Source of the DNA: Clostridiales bacterium UBA6388
GTDB taxonomy: Bacteria; Bacillota; Clostridia; Oscillospirales; Oscillospiraceae
NCBI GenBank assembly: GCA_002437575.1
Contig: DJQK01000010.1
Location: 1 to 34,699 of the forward strand
Direction: 5' to 3'
Length of the DNA stretch: 34,699 nt
Shown: positions 14,643 to 22,417 of the stretch, one piece after another
Layout of the letters: every line of letters begins with the position of its first letter
Numbering within the stretch: position 1 is the stretch's first letter
Made by a program: the position numbers and the translations under genes
The notes under the pieces: generated by a model
Told to the model about the DNA's origin: nothing
What the model saw: the letters and a program-made list of their open reading frames with translations, nothing else
Database searches by the model: none

Positions 14643-15593
14643 TCAGTTTTCTTCCTGCTTCGTCAGCGACTTGAACACCGCCAGGCTCAGAAGGCCCGTG
14701 ATGATGAAAATCACGACGGAGATCGCACCGGACATTCCGTAGTTCTTGCTCGTCTTGAGGTAGTTGTTGAGATACATGACAAGCGTCGTCGAGCTGCGGT
14801 TCGGCGTGCCGAGGCCGTTCGTCAGCACCTGCGGCACATCGAACATCTGAAGGCCGCCGATGAGTGCGGTGATGACCGTGTAAACGAGGATCGGCATCAG
14901 AAGCGGCAGCGTCACCTTGAAAAAGACCTGCAAAGAGCTCGCGCCGTCAATGTTCGCCGCCTCAAAAAGGCTCTGGTCGATGCCCATGATACCGGCCATG
15001 AGCAGGATCGTGGTGTTTCCGAACCACATGAGGAAGTTCATGAGGCTGATTAAACTCCGCACGGTGAAGCGGATATTAAAGAAGTCGATCGGCGTGTCGA
15101 TGAGCCCTGCCTGCGTTAAGATCTGGTTGACCGGACCGACGTTCGAAAACAGCATATAAAACAGCATCGAAAACGCCGAGGCCATGATGAGGTTCGGCAT
15201 ATAGATGACGGTTTTGAAAAACTGCTGGCCGCGGATCTTCAGCCGGTAGCTCGTGAAGAAGCACGCGAGCATCAGGGAGATCACGATCTGCGGAACTGCG
15301 CAGCCGAGCCAGAGGACGATCGTGTTCCCCGCGTATTTGAGAATGTCGATCGTGCCGTTTTTGTCCGGCGTGAAGAGCGTAATATAGTTCTTGAAGCCCA
15401 CAAAATTCGGCCCCACCTGCGTCAGCCCTTCGCGGTAGTTTTCAAAAAAGCTGTTGTAGATCGTGAGCATCTGCGGCGCAAAATGGAACAGCGCGTAGGC
15501 GATAAAAAACGGCGCGATGAAAATATAGCCCCATTTTGCGTAGCTGATCTTCGAGCGTCTGGTTTTGAGCTTCGGTGCTTTTGTCGACTGCAT
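14643..15593 (-). CDS. Sugar ABC transporter permease, MalF-type
   Basis: 316 residues with about six membrane helices. The N-terminal tail is basic, followed by WGYIFIAPFFIAYALFHFAP, a typical first helix of CUT1 permeases. The EAA loop is at about 211-230 (EAANIDGASSLQVFFKVTLP). Forms the membrane channel with the MalG-type protein. The start ATG follows GGGAAGGAGAGGTCTT. Two strong stem-loops separate it from the binding-protein gene upstream, so its expression may be lower than that of the binding protein. No ATPase gene is in the operon, so a shared MsmK-type ATPase encoded elsewhere is likely. Confidence 0.94.
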   Translation of the reverse strand: MQSTKAPKLKTRRSKISYAKWGYIFIAPFFIAYALFHFAPQMLTIYNSFFENYREGLTQVGPNFVGFKNYITLFTPDKNGTIDILKYAGNTIVLWLGCAVPQIVISLMLACFFTSYRLKIRGQQFFKTVIYMPNLIMASAFSMLFYMLFSNVGPVNQILTQAGLIDTPIDFFNIRFTVRSLISLMNFLMWFGNTTILLMAGIMGIDQSLFEAANIDGASSLQVFFKVTLPLLMPILVYTVITALIGGLQMFDVPQVLTNGLGTPNRSSTTLVMYLNNYLKTSKNYGMSGAISVVIFIITGLLSLAVFKSLTKQEEN

Positions 15594-15627
15594 AAGACCT
15601 CTCCTTCCCTGTTCGGATGCAGTTGCC

Positions 15628-15647
15628 AGCAGAGCGTCTGCTCTGCT
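15628..15647 (-). other. Stem-loop before the MalF-type permease gene
   Basis: AGCAGAGC, a GTCT loop and GCTCTGCT form a perfect 8-bp stem between the binding-protein and permease genes. No T run follows. Probably an mRNA stability or processing element. Confidence 0.45.
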
Positions 15648-15670
15648 CGAAACCGCTTCCGAAATCGCCC

Positions 15671-15702
15671 TTCCGGGGCAGAGATGCTTCCCTGCCCCGG
15701 AA
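15671..15702 (-). other. Strong stem-loop after the sugar-binding protein gene
   Basis: TTCCGGGGCAG (15671-15681) and CTGCCCCGGAA (15692-15702) form a perfect 11-bp stem 11 bases after the binding-protein stop codon. Stem-loops at this place often protect the upstream message or cause partial termination, so that more binding protein than permease is made. That role is known for maltose-type operons and inferred here. Confidence 0.55.
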
Positions 15703-15713
15703 CGGTAAAATCC

Positions 15714-17102
15714 TTACGGCGTGACGATGGTCGGATACTTTTCGTTGATGTACTTGTAGAAGTTGCTCATGGCCTCGTCCTCGGTAACAGTACCCTTGCA
15801 GTACTCTCTCCAGTTGGCCTGGAGGCCTTCGTTCAGGAGCTGATCGTAGATGGTGTTGTTTTCGAACTTGATGTTCTTGGCAAGATCGCAGAACAGCGCG
15901 ATATCGTTCTGGCCGCCGAGGAAGTCGCTGCCGTAGGACGGATCCTGCGCAACGGTCTCGTTGACCTCCTGGTTGTTGGAGAACTGTGCCTCGTTCTTGA
16001 CAAGGTTCGTGCAGACCTCTTCGTTGTTGATGAAGGTGTTCATGATATCGGCAACCATCGTGGGGTTATCCGTGCCGGCAGGCGCCAGCAGCCACGTGCC
16101 GCCCCAGAAGTGTGCCTGCGGGCCTTCGCAGATCGCCCAGTCGCCGAAGCAGCCTTTTTCCGCGTCCTGCGCGTTGCCCATGGAGAAGTTGAAGTACCAG
16201 GCCGGGCCAAAGTAGCACATGGCCTTGCCGTCGGCGAACATCTGCGCGGTGCACTCGTCGGACCAGATGTCGCAGTCCTGCGTGTAGCCTTTGTCGGAGA
16301 AGTCCTTGGCCTGCTGCATCCAGGTCTGGATGGCGGAGTCGAACTGAAGGTTGTTGTTCTCGTCGACCCACGGGGAGGTGACGTTGTTGGAGAAGACGCG
16401 GTAGGTCGCGGCCTCGGAGGCGGTCATCAGATAGCCCTTGGCCTTGGCCTCTGCGGCGACAGCGTCAAACTTCTCCCAGCTGTTGAGCTTTTCCTGCACC
16501 TCGGCAGGATCGTCCGTGCCCAGAACGTCCTTGGCGATCGAACGGCGGTAAATGAGAGCCGCCGGGCAGCACTGGAAGGAAACGCCCTTGATGACGCCGT
16601 CTGCGTCAGACGCGGCCTGCACGGTGTATTCATAGGTGTTGGTGAAGTCGGTCACACCGAGGGCGGTGATGTCCTGCGTGACGGAAGACTGCGTGTACTT
16701 GAGGATGTAGTCGGCCTCAGCCAGGAAGAGGTCTACCTTGTCGTCGTCCGATGCGTTCTCCTGGTTCAAAAGCGCCTCGTCGAGCTTATCCTGATACGCG
16801 CCGTCTGCGCTCGGGGTGATGATCCAGTTGACCGTCACGCCCTCGGGAACGGTGTAGTACTTTTCAAAGAAGCCCTTGAACTCTTCGTTCCATGCGTAGA
16901 TGTTGAAGACCTTGCCTTCCTCGGAAGCGGGCGCTTCTTCGGTGGTCGTCTGTTCGGCAGCTGCCTCTTCGGTCTTGGCGGGCTCGGCCGTCTCGGTGGA
17001 AGCGGCGGGGGTGTCGGTGGTCGTTTCCGCGGTGCTGGCGCAGCCTGCGAAGATGGCTGCGAGCATCAGAACCGCCAGAAGCAGCGCAAGATACTTTTTC
17101 AT
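15714..17102 (-). CDS. Extracellular sugar-binding lipoprotein of ABC transporter
   Basis: 462 residues. A lipoprotein signal peptide (MKKYLALLLAVLMLAAIFAG) ends at lipid-anchored Cys21 (lipobox IFAGC). A Thr/Ala/Glu-rich linker (about 22-62) spans the wall, then the family 1 solute-binding fold begins with KVFNIYAWNEEFKGFFEKYY. A central Trp-rich part (YFGPAWYFNFSMG, FWGGTWLLAPAG) is typical of carbohydrate-binding members. The start follows CAGGAGGAATTCAC. It lies 72 bases after the lacI-type gene and ahead of the permeases. The divergent cellobiose phosphorylase and beta-glucosidase genes suggest that it binds cellobiose or cello-oligosaccharides, but specificity cannot be read from the sequence. 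Confidence 0.93.
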   Translation of the reverse strand: MKKYLALLLAVLMLAAIFAGCASTAETTTDTPAASTETAEPAKTEEAAAEQTTTEEAPASEEGKVFNIYAWNEEFKGFFEKYYTVPEGVTVNWIITPSADGAYQDKLDEALLNQENASDDDKVDLFLAEADYILKYTQSSVTQDITALGVTDFTNTYEYTVQAASDADGVIKGVSFQCCPAALIYRRSIAKDVLGTDDPAEVQEKLNSWEKFDAVAAEAKAKGYLMTASEAATYRVFSNNVTSPWVDENNNLQFDSAIQTWMQQAKDFSDKGYTQDCDIWSDECTAQMFADGKAMCYFGPAWYFNFSMGNAQDAEKGCFGDWAICEGPQAHFWGGTWLLAPAGTDNPTMVADIMNTFINNEEVCTNLVKNEAQFSNNQEVNETVAQDPSYGSDFLGGQNDIALFCDLAKNIKFENNTIYDQLLNEGLQANWREYCKGTVTEDEAMSNFYKYINEKYPTIVTP

Positions 17103-17174
17103 GTGAATTCCTCCTGTTGATATTAGTAGATAGGGTCAACGAATCTATGTGCTCTGCAAAATGCAGATATCACC

Positions 17175-18194
17175 TCAGGTTTCCGGCGCGATGGCCTGAA
17201 CAGAAGCGCCTTCGATCAGCCTGCCCGGAATTAAAATGCGGTCGACCAGCGCCGTGCGCGGCTTTTCGATGAGCTCGATGAGCTTGGCCGCAGCGGTTTT
17301 TCCGAGGGCCTGCGTGTCCTGCCGGTAGGTGGTGAGCGCGGGGCTCATGACGCTCGAGAGCTGAATGCCGTCGTAGCCCGCCGCGCTGACATCCCCGGGA
17401 AGCCGGAAGCCCATGCGCCGGATGGCGTTTCCGCCGCCGATGCTGGAGATATCGTCGGGCATCAGAATGCACGTCGGCGGCACGTCGAGCTTCAAAAGCT
17501 CCCGCGTCAGCTCCGCGCACCGGTCGGGGTCATGGTAAACGCCCTCGCGGACGTATTCCTCAGGGATCTCCAGCCCCAGCTCGTCGCACGCCCGGTAAAA
17601 GCCCGTCAGGCGGTTTTCGGTGACGGCGGTGCGCTCGCCGTGGATGAACGCGATGCGGCGGTGACCCTTGGCGTAAACATAGCGCACCAGCTCTTCCATG
17701 CCGCGCACGTTATCAGAAACAACGGCCGCGCGGTTATTGAACACGTGGTCGATCGTCACCAGCGGCAATCTGGAATTGACAAGCTCCAAAACCTGCGGAT
17801 CGTCAAAATCGACACAGGCGATGACCACGCCGTCGACGCCCCGGTACTGGCAGTGCTGCAAATAGGTCGTGGCCTTCTTGCCGACGTTGCGGTTGATAAA
17901 CGTGATATCGTAGCCGTTGGCCTCGGCCTCGACCTTGAGGCTCTCCAGGACGGCGGAGAAATACTCGTGCGCAAGACCGCTTCTTCGCTCGTCGACAAAA
18001 AGAACGCCGATATTATAGGTCCTGTTCGTTTTAAGCGCACGCGCGGCGGAGTTTGTCATGTAGCCAAGCTCATCCGCCGTTTTGCAGATGAGCTGCCTCG
18101 TCTGCTCGCCGATGTCCGGCTGTCCGGAGAGGGCCTTGCTGACCGTCGCGACCGAAACGCCGCAGGCCTTTGCGATGTCCTTCATGGAAACCAT
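17175..18194 (-). CDS. LacI-family transcriptional regulator
   Basis: 339 residues. The N-terminal helix-turn-helix is classical (MKDIAKACGVSVATVSKALS, then hinge region NSAARALKTNRTYNIGVLF). A periplasmic-binding-protein-like sugar-sensing domain follows, with IACVDFDDP, TIDHVFNN, AFIHGERT and the C-terminal GYDGIQLSSVMSPALTT. ATG 18194 is chosen because GGAGG lies eight bases upstream; a second ATG (18185) is too far from it. The gene is divergent from the cellobiose phosphorylase gene and heads the transporter operon. It should repress both and be released by a sugar such as cellobiose; the effector is inferred. Confidence 0.94.
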   Translation of the reverse strand: MVSMKDIAKACGVSVATVSKALSGQPDIGEQTRQLICKTADELGYMTNSAARALKTNRTYNIGVLFVDERRSGLAHEYFSAVLESLKVEAEANGYDITFINRNVGKKATTYLQHCQYRGVDGVVIACVDFDDPQVLELVNSRLPLVTIDHVFNNRAAVVSDNVRGMEELVRYVYAKGHRRIAFIHGERTAVTENRLTGFYRACDELGLEIPEEYVREGVYHDPDRCAELTRELLKLDVPPTCILMPDDISSIGGGNAIRRMGFRLPGDVSAAGYDGIQLSSVMSPALTTYRQDTQALGKTAAAKLIELIEKPRTALVDRILIPGRLIEGASVQAIAPET

Positions 18195-18228
18195 GCCGCG
18201 TCCCTCCGTTCGTTCCGCGAAATTTCTT

Positions 18229-18236
18229 AATCGTTT
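18229..18236. promoter_or_regulatory. Candidate LacI-family operator, regulator side
   Basis: On the minus strand AAACGATT lies within ACGAAAACGATTAAGAAA, a few bases downstream of the predicted start of the regulator promoter. The same 8-mer lies at the matching place on the other side (18511-18518). It is not a perfect palindrome. A site here would let the regulator repress itself and its transporter. Confidence 0.4.
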
Positions 18237-18246
18237 TCGTAATTTC

Positions 18247-18275
18247 AAAATAGCGGATTTGCGCCAAAAAAGCAA
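18247..18275 (-). promoter_or_regulatory. Sigma-A promoter of the regulator-transporter operon
   Basis: Minus strand: -35 TTGCTT (18270-18275), a 17-base spacer and -10 TATTTT (18247-18252). The predicted start is near 18240, about 46 bases before the regulator start codon. Confidence 0.6.
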
Positions 18276-18451
18276 GAGGGATTTTACGTTTTTCGGCCTT
18301 TGGCAGCAACTTTGTCTGTTTTGCTCAAGTCCGGCACGTAAATTTGGCGCATTTGACAGCTTAACGCTTCGAAACTTTTTGCCATTTTCTCTTTTCCTTG
18401 GCCAGAAAATAAAAAAATTCGTATTTTCGGTGGAAAACGTGAAAAAACGTC

Positions 18452-18480
18452 TTGCATTTTGCTCTAAAAGCCGCTATTGT
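18452..18480 (+). promoter_or_regulatory. Sigma-A promoter of the cellobiose phosphorylase operon
   Basis: -35 TTGCAT (18452-18457), a 17-base spacer and -10 TATTGT (18475-18480). The predicted start is near 18488, about 80 bases before the start codon. Its shape mirrors the divergent promoter. Confidence 0.6.
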
Positions 18481-18510
18481 AAAGCTATGATTTTGTCACT
18501 TCGCTGACTT

Positions 18511-18518
18511 AAACGATT
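18511..18518. promoter_or_regulatory. Candidate LacI-family operator, phosphorylase side
   Basis: AAACGATT within ACTTAAACGATTTCGATTT, about 25 bases after the predicted start of the phosphorylase promoter. A repressor bound here would block elongation or open-complex formation. Inferred from the paired copy at 18229-18236. Confidence 0.4.
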
Positions 18519-18567
18519 TCGATTTTGCCGGCGCCTGCCTGCGTTTCCGGCGAAGGAGGGGTTTTCG

Positions 18568-21006
18568 ATGCAATTTGGTTTCTTCGACGATCAGAAGCGC
18601 GAGTACGTGATCACCAGTCCGCGCACGCCGCTTCCGTGGATCAACTATCTCGGAAGCGAGGATTTTTTCGCGCTCGTGTCCAACACTGCGGGCGGCTACT
18701 GCTTCTACCGCGACGCGCGCCTGAGAAGACTCACGCGCTACCGCTACAATAACTGCCCGCTCGATCAGGAGGGCTTCCACGTCTACATCAAAGACGGCAA
18801 GACTATCTGGAACCCCGGCTGGCAGCCTTCCAAAACGGAGCTGGACGGTTACACCTGCCGCCACGGTCTGGGCTACAGCGTCATTGAGGGACGGAAAGAC
18901 GGCGTGGCCGCCTCGCAGACGCTTTTCGTGCCGCAGGGCGAAAACTGCCTTCTGCTGCGCCTGAGACTCAAAAACGAAACGCAGGAAGCGAAGACGCTCG
19001 ATATTTTCCCTTACGTCGAGTTCTGCCTCTGGGACGCGATGGACGACAGCTCCAATTTCCAGCGCAATTTCTCCATCGGCGAGGTGGAGGTCGAGCCCGA
19101 CGCGATCTATCACAAAACGGAGTACCGCGAGCGGCGGAACCATTATGCGGTTCTGTGGGCGAACCGGCCATACGACGGCTTTGACACCGCGCGAGACGCC
19201 TTTGTGGGTGTTTACGCCTCTCCCGGCGCACCCGAGGCGGTGCAGAACGGACGCTGCACGAATTCCGTGGCGCACGGCTGGGCCCCGGTCGGCGCGATGC
19301 AGTTCCATGTGGAGCTGCCTGCCGGCGAGGAAACGGAGCTGCTGCTCGGCCTCGGCTATATCGAAAACCCGGAGAATGAAAAGTTCGAAGCGCCCGGCGT
19401 GATCAACAAAACCAGAGCCCGCGCGATGATCGAAAACTACCGCACCGGCGCGCAGTTTGACACAGCAAAGGAAGCGCTTGAAAAATACTGGAACAAGCTT
19501 CTTTCCAACTTCCACGCCGAGACCGGCGATGAAAAGGTCGACCGGATGGTGAACATCTGGAACCAGTACCAGTGCATGGTCACGTTCAATATGAGCCGGT
19601 CTGCAAGCTATTTTGAAAGCGGCATGGGCCGCGGCATGGGTTTCCGCGACTCGTGTCAGGACTTACTCGGCTTCGTGCACATCATCCCCGAACGCGCCCG
19701 GGAGCGCATTCTGGACATCGCCGCAACACAGTTCCCCGACGGCAGCGCGTACCACCAGTACCAGCCGCTCACGAAGAAAGGCAATCTCGCCGTCGGCAGC
19801 GGCTTCAACGACGATCCGTTGTGGCTGATCGCAGGCGTGGACGCGTATTTGCGTGAAACCGGCGACTGGTCGGTTCTGGATGAAGCGGTCAGCTTTGACT
19901 CCAACCCCGACAATACGGCGCCCCTGCTCGAGCACCTGCGCCGCAGCTTCCGGTATACGCTGACGCATCTGGGCCCGCACAAGCTGCCGCTCATCGGCAG
20001 AGCCGACTGGAACGACTGCCTGAACCTTAACTGCTTCTCCGCGCACCCCGGCGAGAGCTTCCAGATCACCGGCCCCAGCGAGGGCCCCGTCGCGGAGTCC
20101 GTGTTCATCGCGGGTATGTTCGTCAAATACGGCAGAGCCTACGCCGGAATTCTCCGCCATCAGGGTCTTTCCGAGGAAGCGGCACAGGTAGAGACGGCCG
20201 CAGCTTCGATGGAAAAAACCGTGCTGGACGCGGGCTGGGACGGTGCATGGTTCCGCCGGGCCTACGACGCATTCGGCGCTCCCGTCGGAAGCAAAGACTG
20301 CCTTGAAGGCCAGATCTTCATCGAGCCGCAGGGCATGTGCGTCATGGCGGGCATCGGCAAGAATACCGGCGAGGCTGAAAAAGCGCTTCAAAGCGTCGAA
20401 GAACGCCTCGACAGCAAATTCGGCATCGTCCTTTTGCAGCCGGCGTACACGAAATATTATCTGAATCTCGGCGAGATCAGCTCGTATCCGCCCGGATACA
20501 AGGAAAACGCAGGCATCTTCTGCCACAATAACCCCTGGATCACCTGCGCGGAAACGGTTCTGGGCCACGGCGCACGCGCCTTTGAGACCTACCGCAGGAT
20601 CTGCCCGGCGTATTTAGAGCCGGTCAGCGAGATCCACCGCACCGAGCCGTATGTCTACAGCCAGATGGTCGCTGGCAAGGACGCGCCCACCTTCGGCGAG
20701 GCCAAAAACAGCTGGCTGACCGGCACGGCGGCTTGGACGTTTGTGTCCATTTCGCAGGCGATATTGGGCGTGCAGCCGGAGCTCGACGGACTTCGCATCG
20801 ACCCGTGCATCCCGCCGGAATGGAAAACAGTCCGGCTGACACGGCGCTTCCGCGGCGCAGTGTATGAGATCGCGATCGAAAACCCGATGGGCGCCGAGCA
20901 CGGCGTCAAAGCGCTTATTGTCGACGGCGCACTGCAAACCGGCGAGCTTCTTGCACCGGCTGCATCCGGCGAGCACGTTTCGGTGCGCGTGGTGATGGGG
21001 GCTTGA
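18568..21006 (+). CDS. cbpA: Cellobiose phosphorylase (glycoside hydrolase family 94)
   Basis: 812 residues, the usual length for cellobiose phosphorylases (about 811-822). The enzyme splits cellobiose with phosphate into alpha-glucose 1-phosphate and glucose inside the cell, saving an ATP. The N-terminus (MQFGFFDDQKREYVITSPRT) and long stretches such as YHKTEYRERRNHYA, RMVNIWNQYQCMVTFNMSRS, GMGFRDSCQDLLGFVH and GRADWNDCLNLNCFS are nearly those of clostridial cellobiose phosphorylase. Asp483 in DWND corresponds by position to the known catalytic acid. AAGGAGGGGTTTTCG precedes the start. The stop lies one base before the GH1 gene start, so the two are coupled. Confidence 0.96.
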   Translation: MQFGFFDDQKREYVITSPRTPLPWINYLGSEDFFALVSNTAGGYCFYRDARLRRLTRYRYNNCPLDQEGFHVYIKDGKTIWNPGWQPSKTELDGYTCRHGLGYSVIEGRKDGVAASQTLFVPQGENCLLLRLRLKNETQEAKTLDIFPYVEFCLWDAMDDSSNFQRNFSIGEVEVEPDAIYHKTEYRERRNHYAVLWANRPYDGFDTARDAFVGVYASPGAPEAVQNGRCTNSVAHGWAPVGAMQFHVELPAGEETELLLGLGYIENPENEKFEAPGVINKTRARAMIENYRTGAQFDTAKEALEKYWNKLLSNFHAETGDEKVDRMVNIWNQYQCMVTFNMSRSASYFESGMGRGMGFRDSCQDLLGFVHIIPERARERILDIAATQFPDGSAYHQYQPLTKKGNLAVGSGFNDDPLWLIAGVDAYLRETGDWSVLDEAVSFDSNPDNTAPLLEHLRRSFRYTLTHLGPHKLPLIGRADWNDCLNLNCFSAHPGESFQITGPSEGPVAESVFIAGMFVKYGRAYAGILRHQGLSEEAAQVETAAASMEKTVLDAGWDGAWFRRAYDAFGAPVGSKDCLEGQIFIEPQGMCVMAGIGKNTGEAEKALQSVEERLDSKFGIVLLQPAYTKYYLNLGEISSYPPGYKENAGIFCHNNPWITCAETVLGHGARAFETYRRICPAYLEPVSEIHRTEPYVYSQMVAGKDAPTFGEAKNSWLTGTAAWTFVSISQAILGVQPELDGLRIDPCIPPEWKTVRLTRRFRGAVYEIAIENPMGAEHGVKALIVDGALQTGELLAPAASGEHVSVRVVMGA

Positions 21007-21007
21007 G

Positions 21008-22348
21008 ATGGCGTTTTGCGAGGATTTTGTCTGGGGCGCGGCCTCGAGCGCGTATCAGACCGAAGGGTATCCAACGGCCGACGGCGGCGGCGAGAGCGTC
21101 TGGGACGTGTTCTGCCGAGCCCCCGGCGCGATCGCAAATGGAGACGACGGCTCGGTCGCCTGCGACGGCTATCACCGCTTTGAAGAGGACATCGGGCTCT
21201 TGGCCTCGCTCGGCCTGTCTGCCTACCGCTTTTCAACCAGCTGGGCGCGCATCGATCCGAACGGCGACGGATGCTGGAACGAGGCAGGTCTTCGGTACTA
21301 TGACCGCGTGGTGGACTGCTGCCTCAAAAACGGCGTGAGCCCATGGATGACGCTTTTCCACTGGGAGCTTCCGCAGGCGCTGGAGGAAAAAGGCGGCTGG
21401 CAGAATTGCAAGACGGCAGAGGCTTTTTCGCGCTTTGCCGGCATGATGGCCGAGCGCTTCAAAGATCGCGTGCGGCATTTTATCACCCTCAACGAACCGC
21501 AGATCGTCCTGAAGCTCGGCTACAGCGACGGCGTTCACGCACCCGGAAAGCGGCTTTCCCTTCCCAAACTCGTTTCGTGCTGGAAAAACCTCATGCTCGC
21601 GCACGGTCTTTCCTTCCGCGCCATCCGAAACGCCGCGCCGCAAGCGCAGATCGGCATAGCCTCGACCGGAAAGCTCTGCTATCCGCACAGCCCTTCCGAC
21701 GAAACTGCCGCGCGGCAGGAGACCTTCCGCCTGACGGATACCGACTGGATGTTCACGCACCCGATCGTTTTAGACGCCGTATGCTTTGGCCGCGTCGAGC
21801 CGGAAGGTGAAACGCTTCGCGAGCTGATAAGCGCCGTAACGCCCGGGGAGTGGGACGTGATGCACGCCAAGCCGGATTTTATCGGCGTCAACGCATACAA
21901 CGGCAGCGAAATTGCCGCCGGGCCGGGTGGAATGCCGGTTTATCTGCCGCGGCCGGTCGGTGCGCCCCGCACGGCGCTCAAATGGCCGATCACGCCGGAG
22001 ATCATGGAAGATGGGCTTTCGTATCTTTTTGACCGCTATGGGCTTGCCCTTTACGTGACCGAGTGCGGCCTGAGCTGCAACGACCGAATTTATCTCGACG
22101 GACAGGTGCACGACCTCGATCGCATCGATTTTCTGCACCGCTACCTTCTTTCGCTTCGAAAAGGCGCTGAAAAAGCGGACATCCGCGGTTTTTTCCACTG
22201 GTCGCTGACCGACAATTTCGAGTGGCACAGCGGCTATGGCGATCGCTTCGGCCTCGTCTACATTGACTTTTCGACGCAAAAGCGCACGCTGAAGGACAGT
22301 GCCGGCTGGTTCTCGCGCACCGCCCGGGAAAACGGCAGAAATCTATAG
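21008..22348 (+). CDS. bglA: Family 1 beta-glucosidase
   Basis: 446 residues, the standard length of a GH1 barrel. The start motif is FCEDFVWGAASSAYQTEGY. The acid/base Glu163 lies in TLNEPQ. The nucleophile is Glu352, in YVTECGLS, where most GH1 enzymes have TENG; the Cys at the third position is uncommon but the Glu is intact. HWSLTDNFEWHSGYGDRFGLVYID is the conserved C-terminal aglycone/sugar site (given here in part: DNFEW and RFGL). Unphosphorylated beta-glucosides are the likely substrate, since an ABC transporter rather than a PTS serves this locus. It is coupled to the cellobiose phosphorylase gene, one base after its stop codon, and hydrolyses what that enzyme does not cleave. Confidence 0.93.
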   Translation: MAFCEDFVWGAASSAYQTEGYPTADGGGESVWDVFCRAPGAIANGDDGSVACDGYHRFEEDIGLLASLGLSAYRFSTSWARIDPNGDGCWNEAGLRYYDRVVDCCLKNGVSPWMTLFHWELPQALEEKGGWQNCKTAEAFSRFAGMMAERFKDRVRHFITLNEPQIVLKLGYSDGVHAPGKRLSLPKLVSCWKNLMLAHGLSFRAIRNAAPQAQIGIASTGKLCYPHSPSDETAARQETFRLTDTDWMFTHPIVLDAVCFGRVEPEGETLRELISAVTPGEWDVMHAKPDFIGVNAYNGSEIAAGPGGMPVYLPRPVGAPRTALKWPITPEIMEDGLSYLFDRYGLALYVTECGLSCNDRIYLDGQVHDLDRIDFLHRYLLSLRKGAEKADIRGFFHWSLTDNFEWHSGYGDRFGLVYIDFSTQKRTLKDSAGWFSRTARENGRNL

Positions 22349-22366
22349 AAAGCACCCGAAAGCGCA

Positions 22367-22401
22367 AAAAAGCCTTGAAACGTGACGTTTCAAGGCTTTT
22401 T
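22367..22401. terminator. Bidirectional terminator between beta-glucosidase and transketolase
   Basis: A perfect 16-bp stem, AAAAAGCCTTGAAACG / CGTTTCAAGGCTTTTT, with a TGA loop. A and T runs on the two sides let it serve both convergent operons. Confidence 0.9.
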
Positions 22402-22417
22402 CTGATCATCGGAAAGG

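Larger units (their letters stand above)
18195..18567. other. Divergent AT-rich control region of the cellobiose locus
   Basis: The region between the regulator and cellobiose phosphorylase genes is clearly richer in A and T than its neighbours. It holds two divergent sigma-A promoters and a shared 8-base motif downstream of each predicted start. Between them (about 18280-18450) lies AT-rich sequence with no gene; extra operators are possible there. Confidence 0.6.

Noticed and set aside
15483..17120. 545-codon plus-strand frame opposite the sugar-binding protein gene.
   Set aside because: Val/Leu/Gly-rich antisense shadow; the minus strand carries an unmistakable lipoprotein signal and binding-protein fold.
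17103..17174. A separate promoter for the binding-protein gene (TTGACC near its start).
   Set aside because: The matching -10 position would fall on the ribosome binding site; co-transcription from the regulator promoter is simpler.
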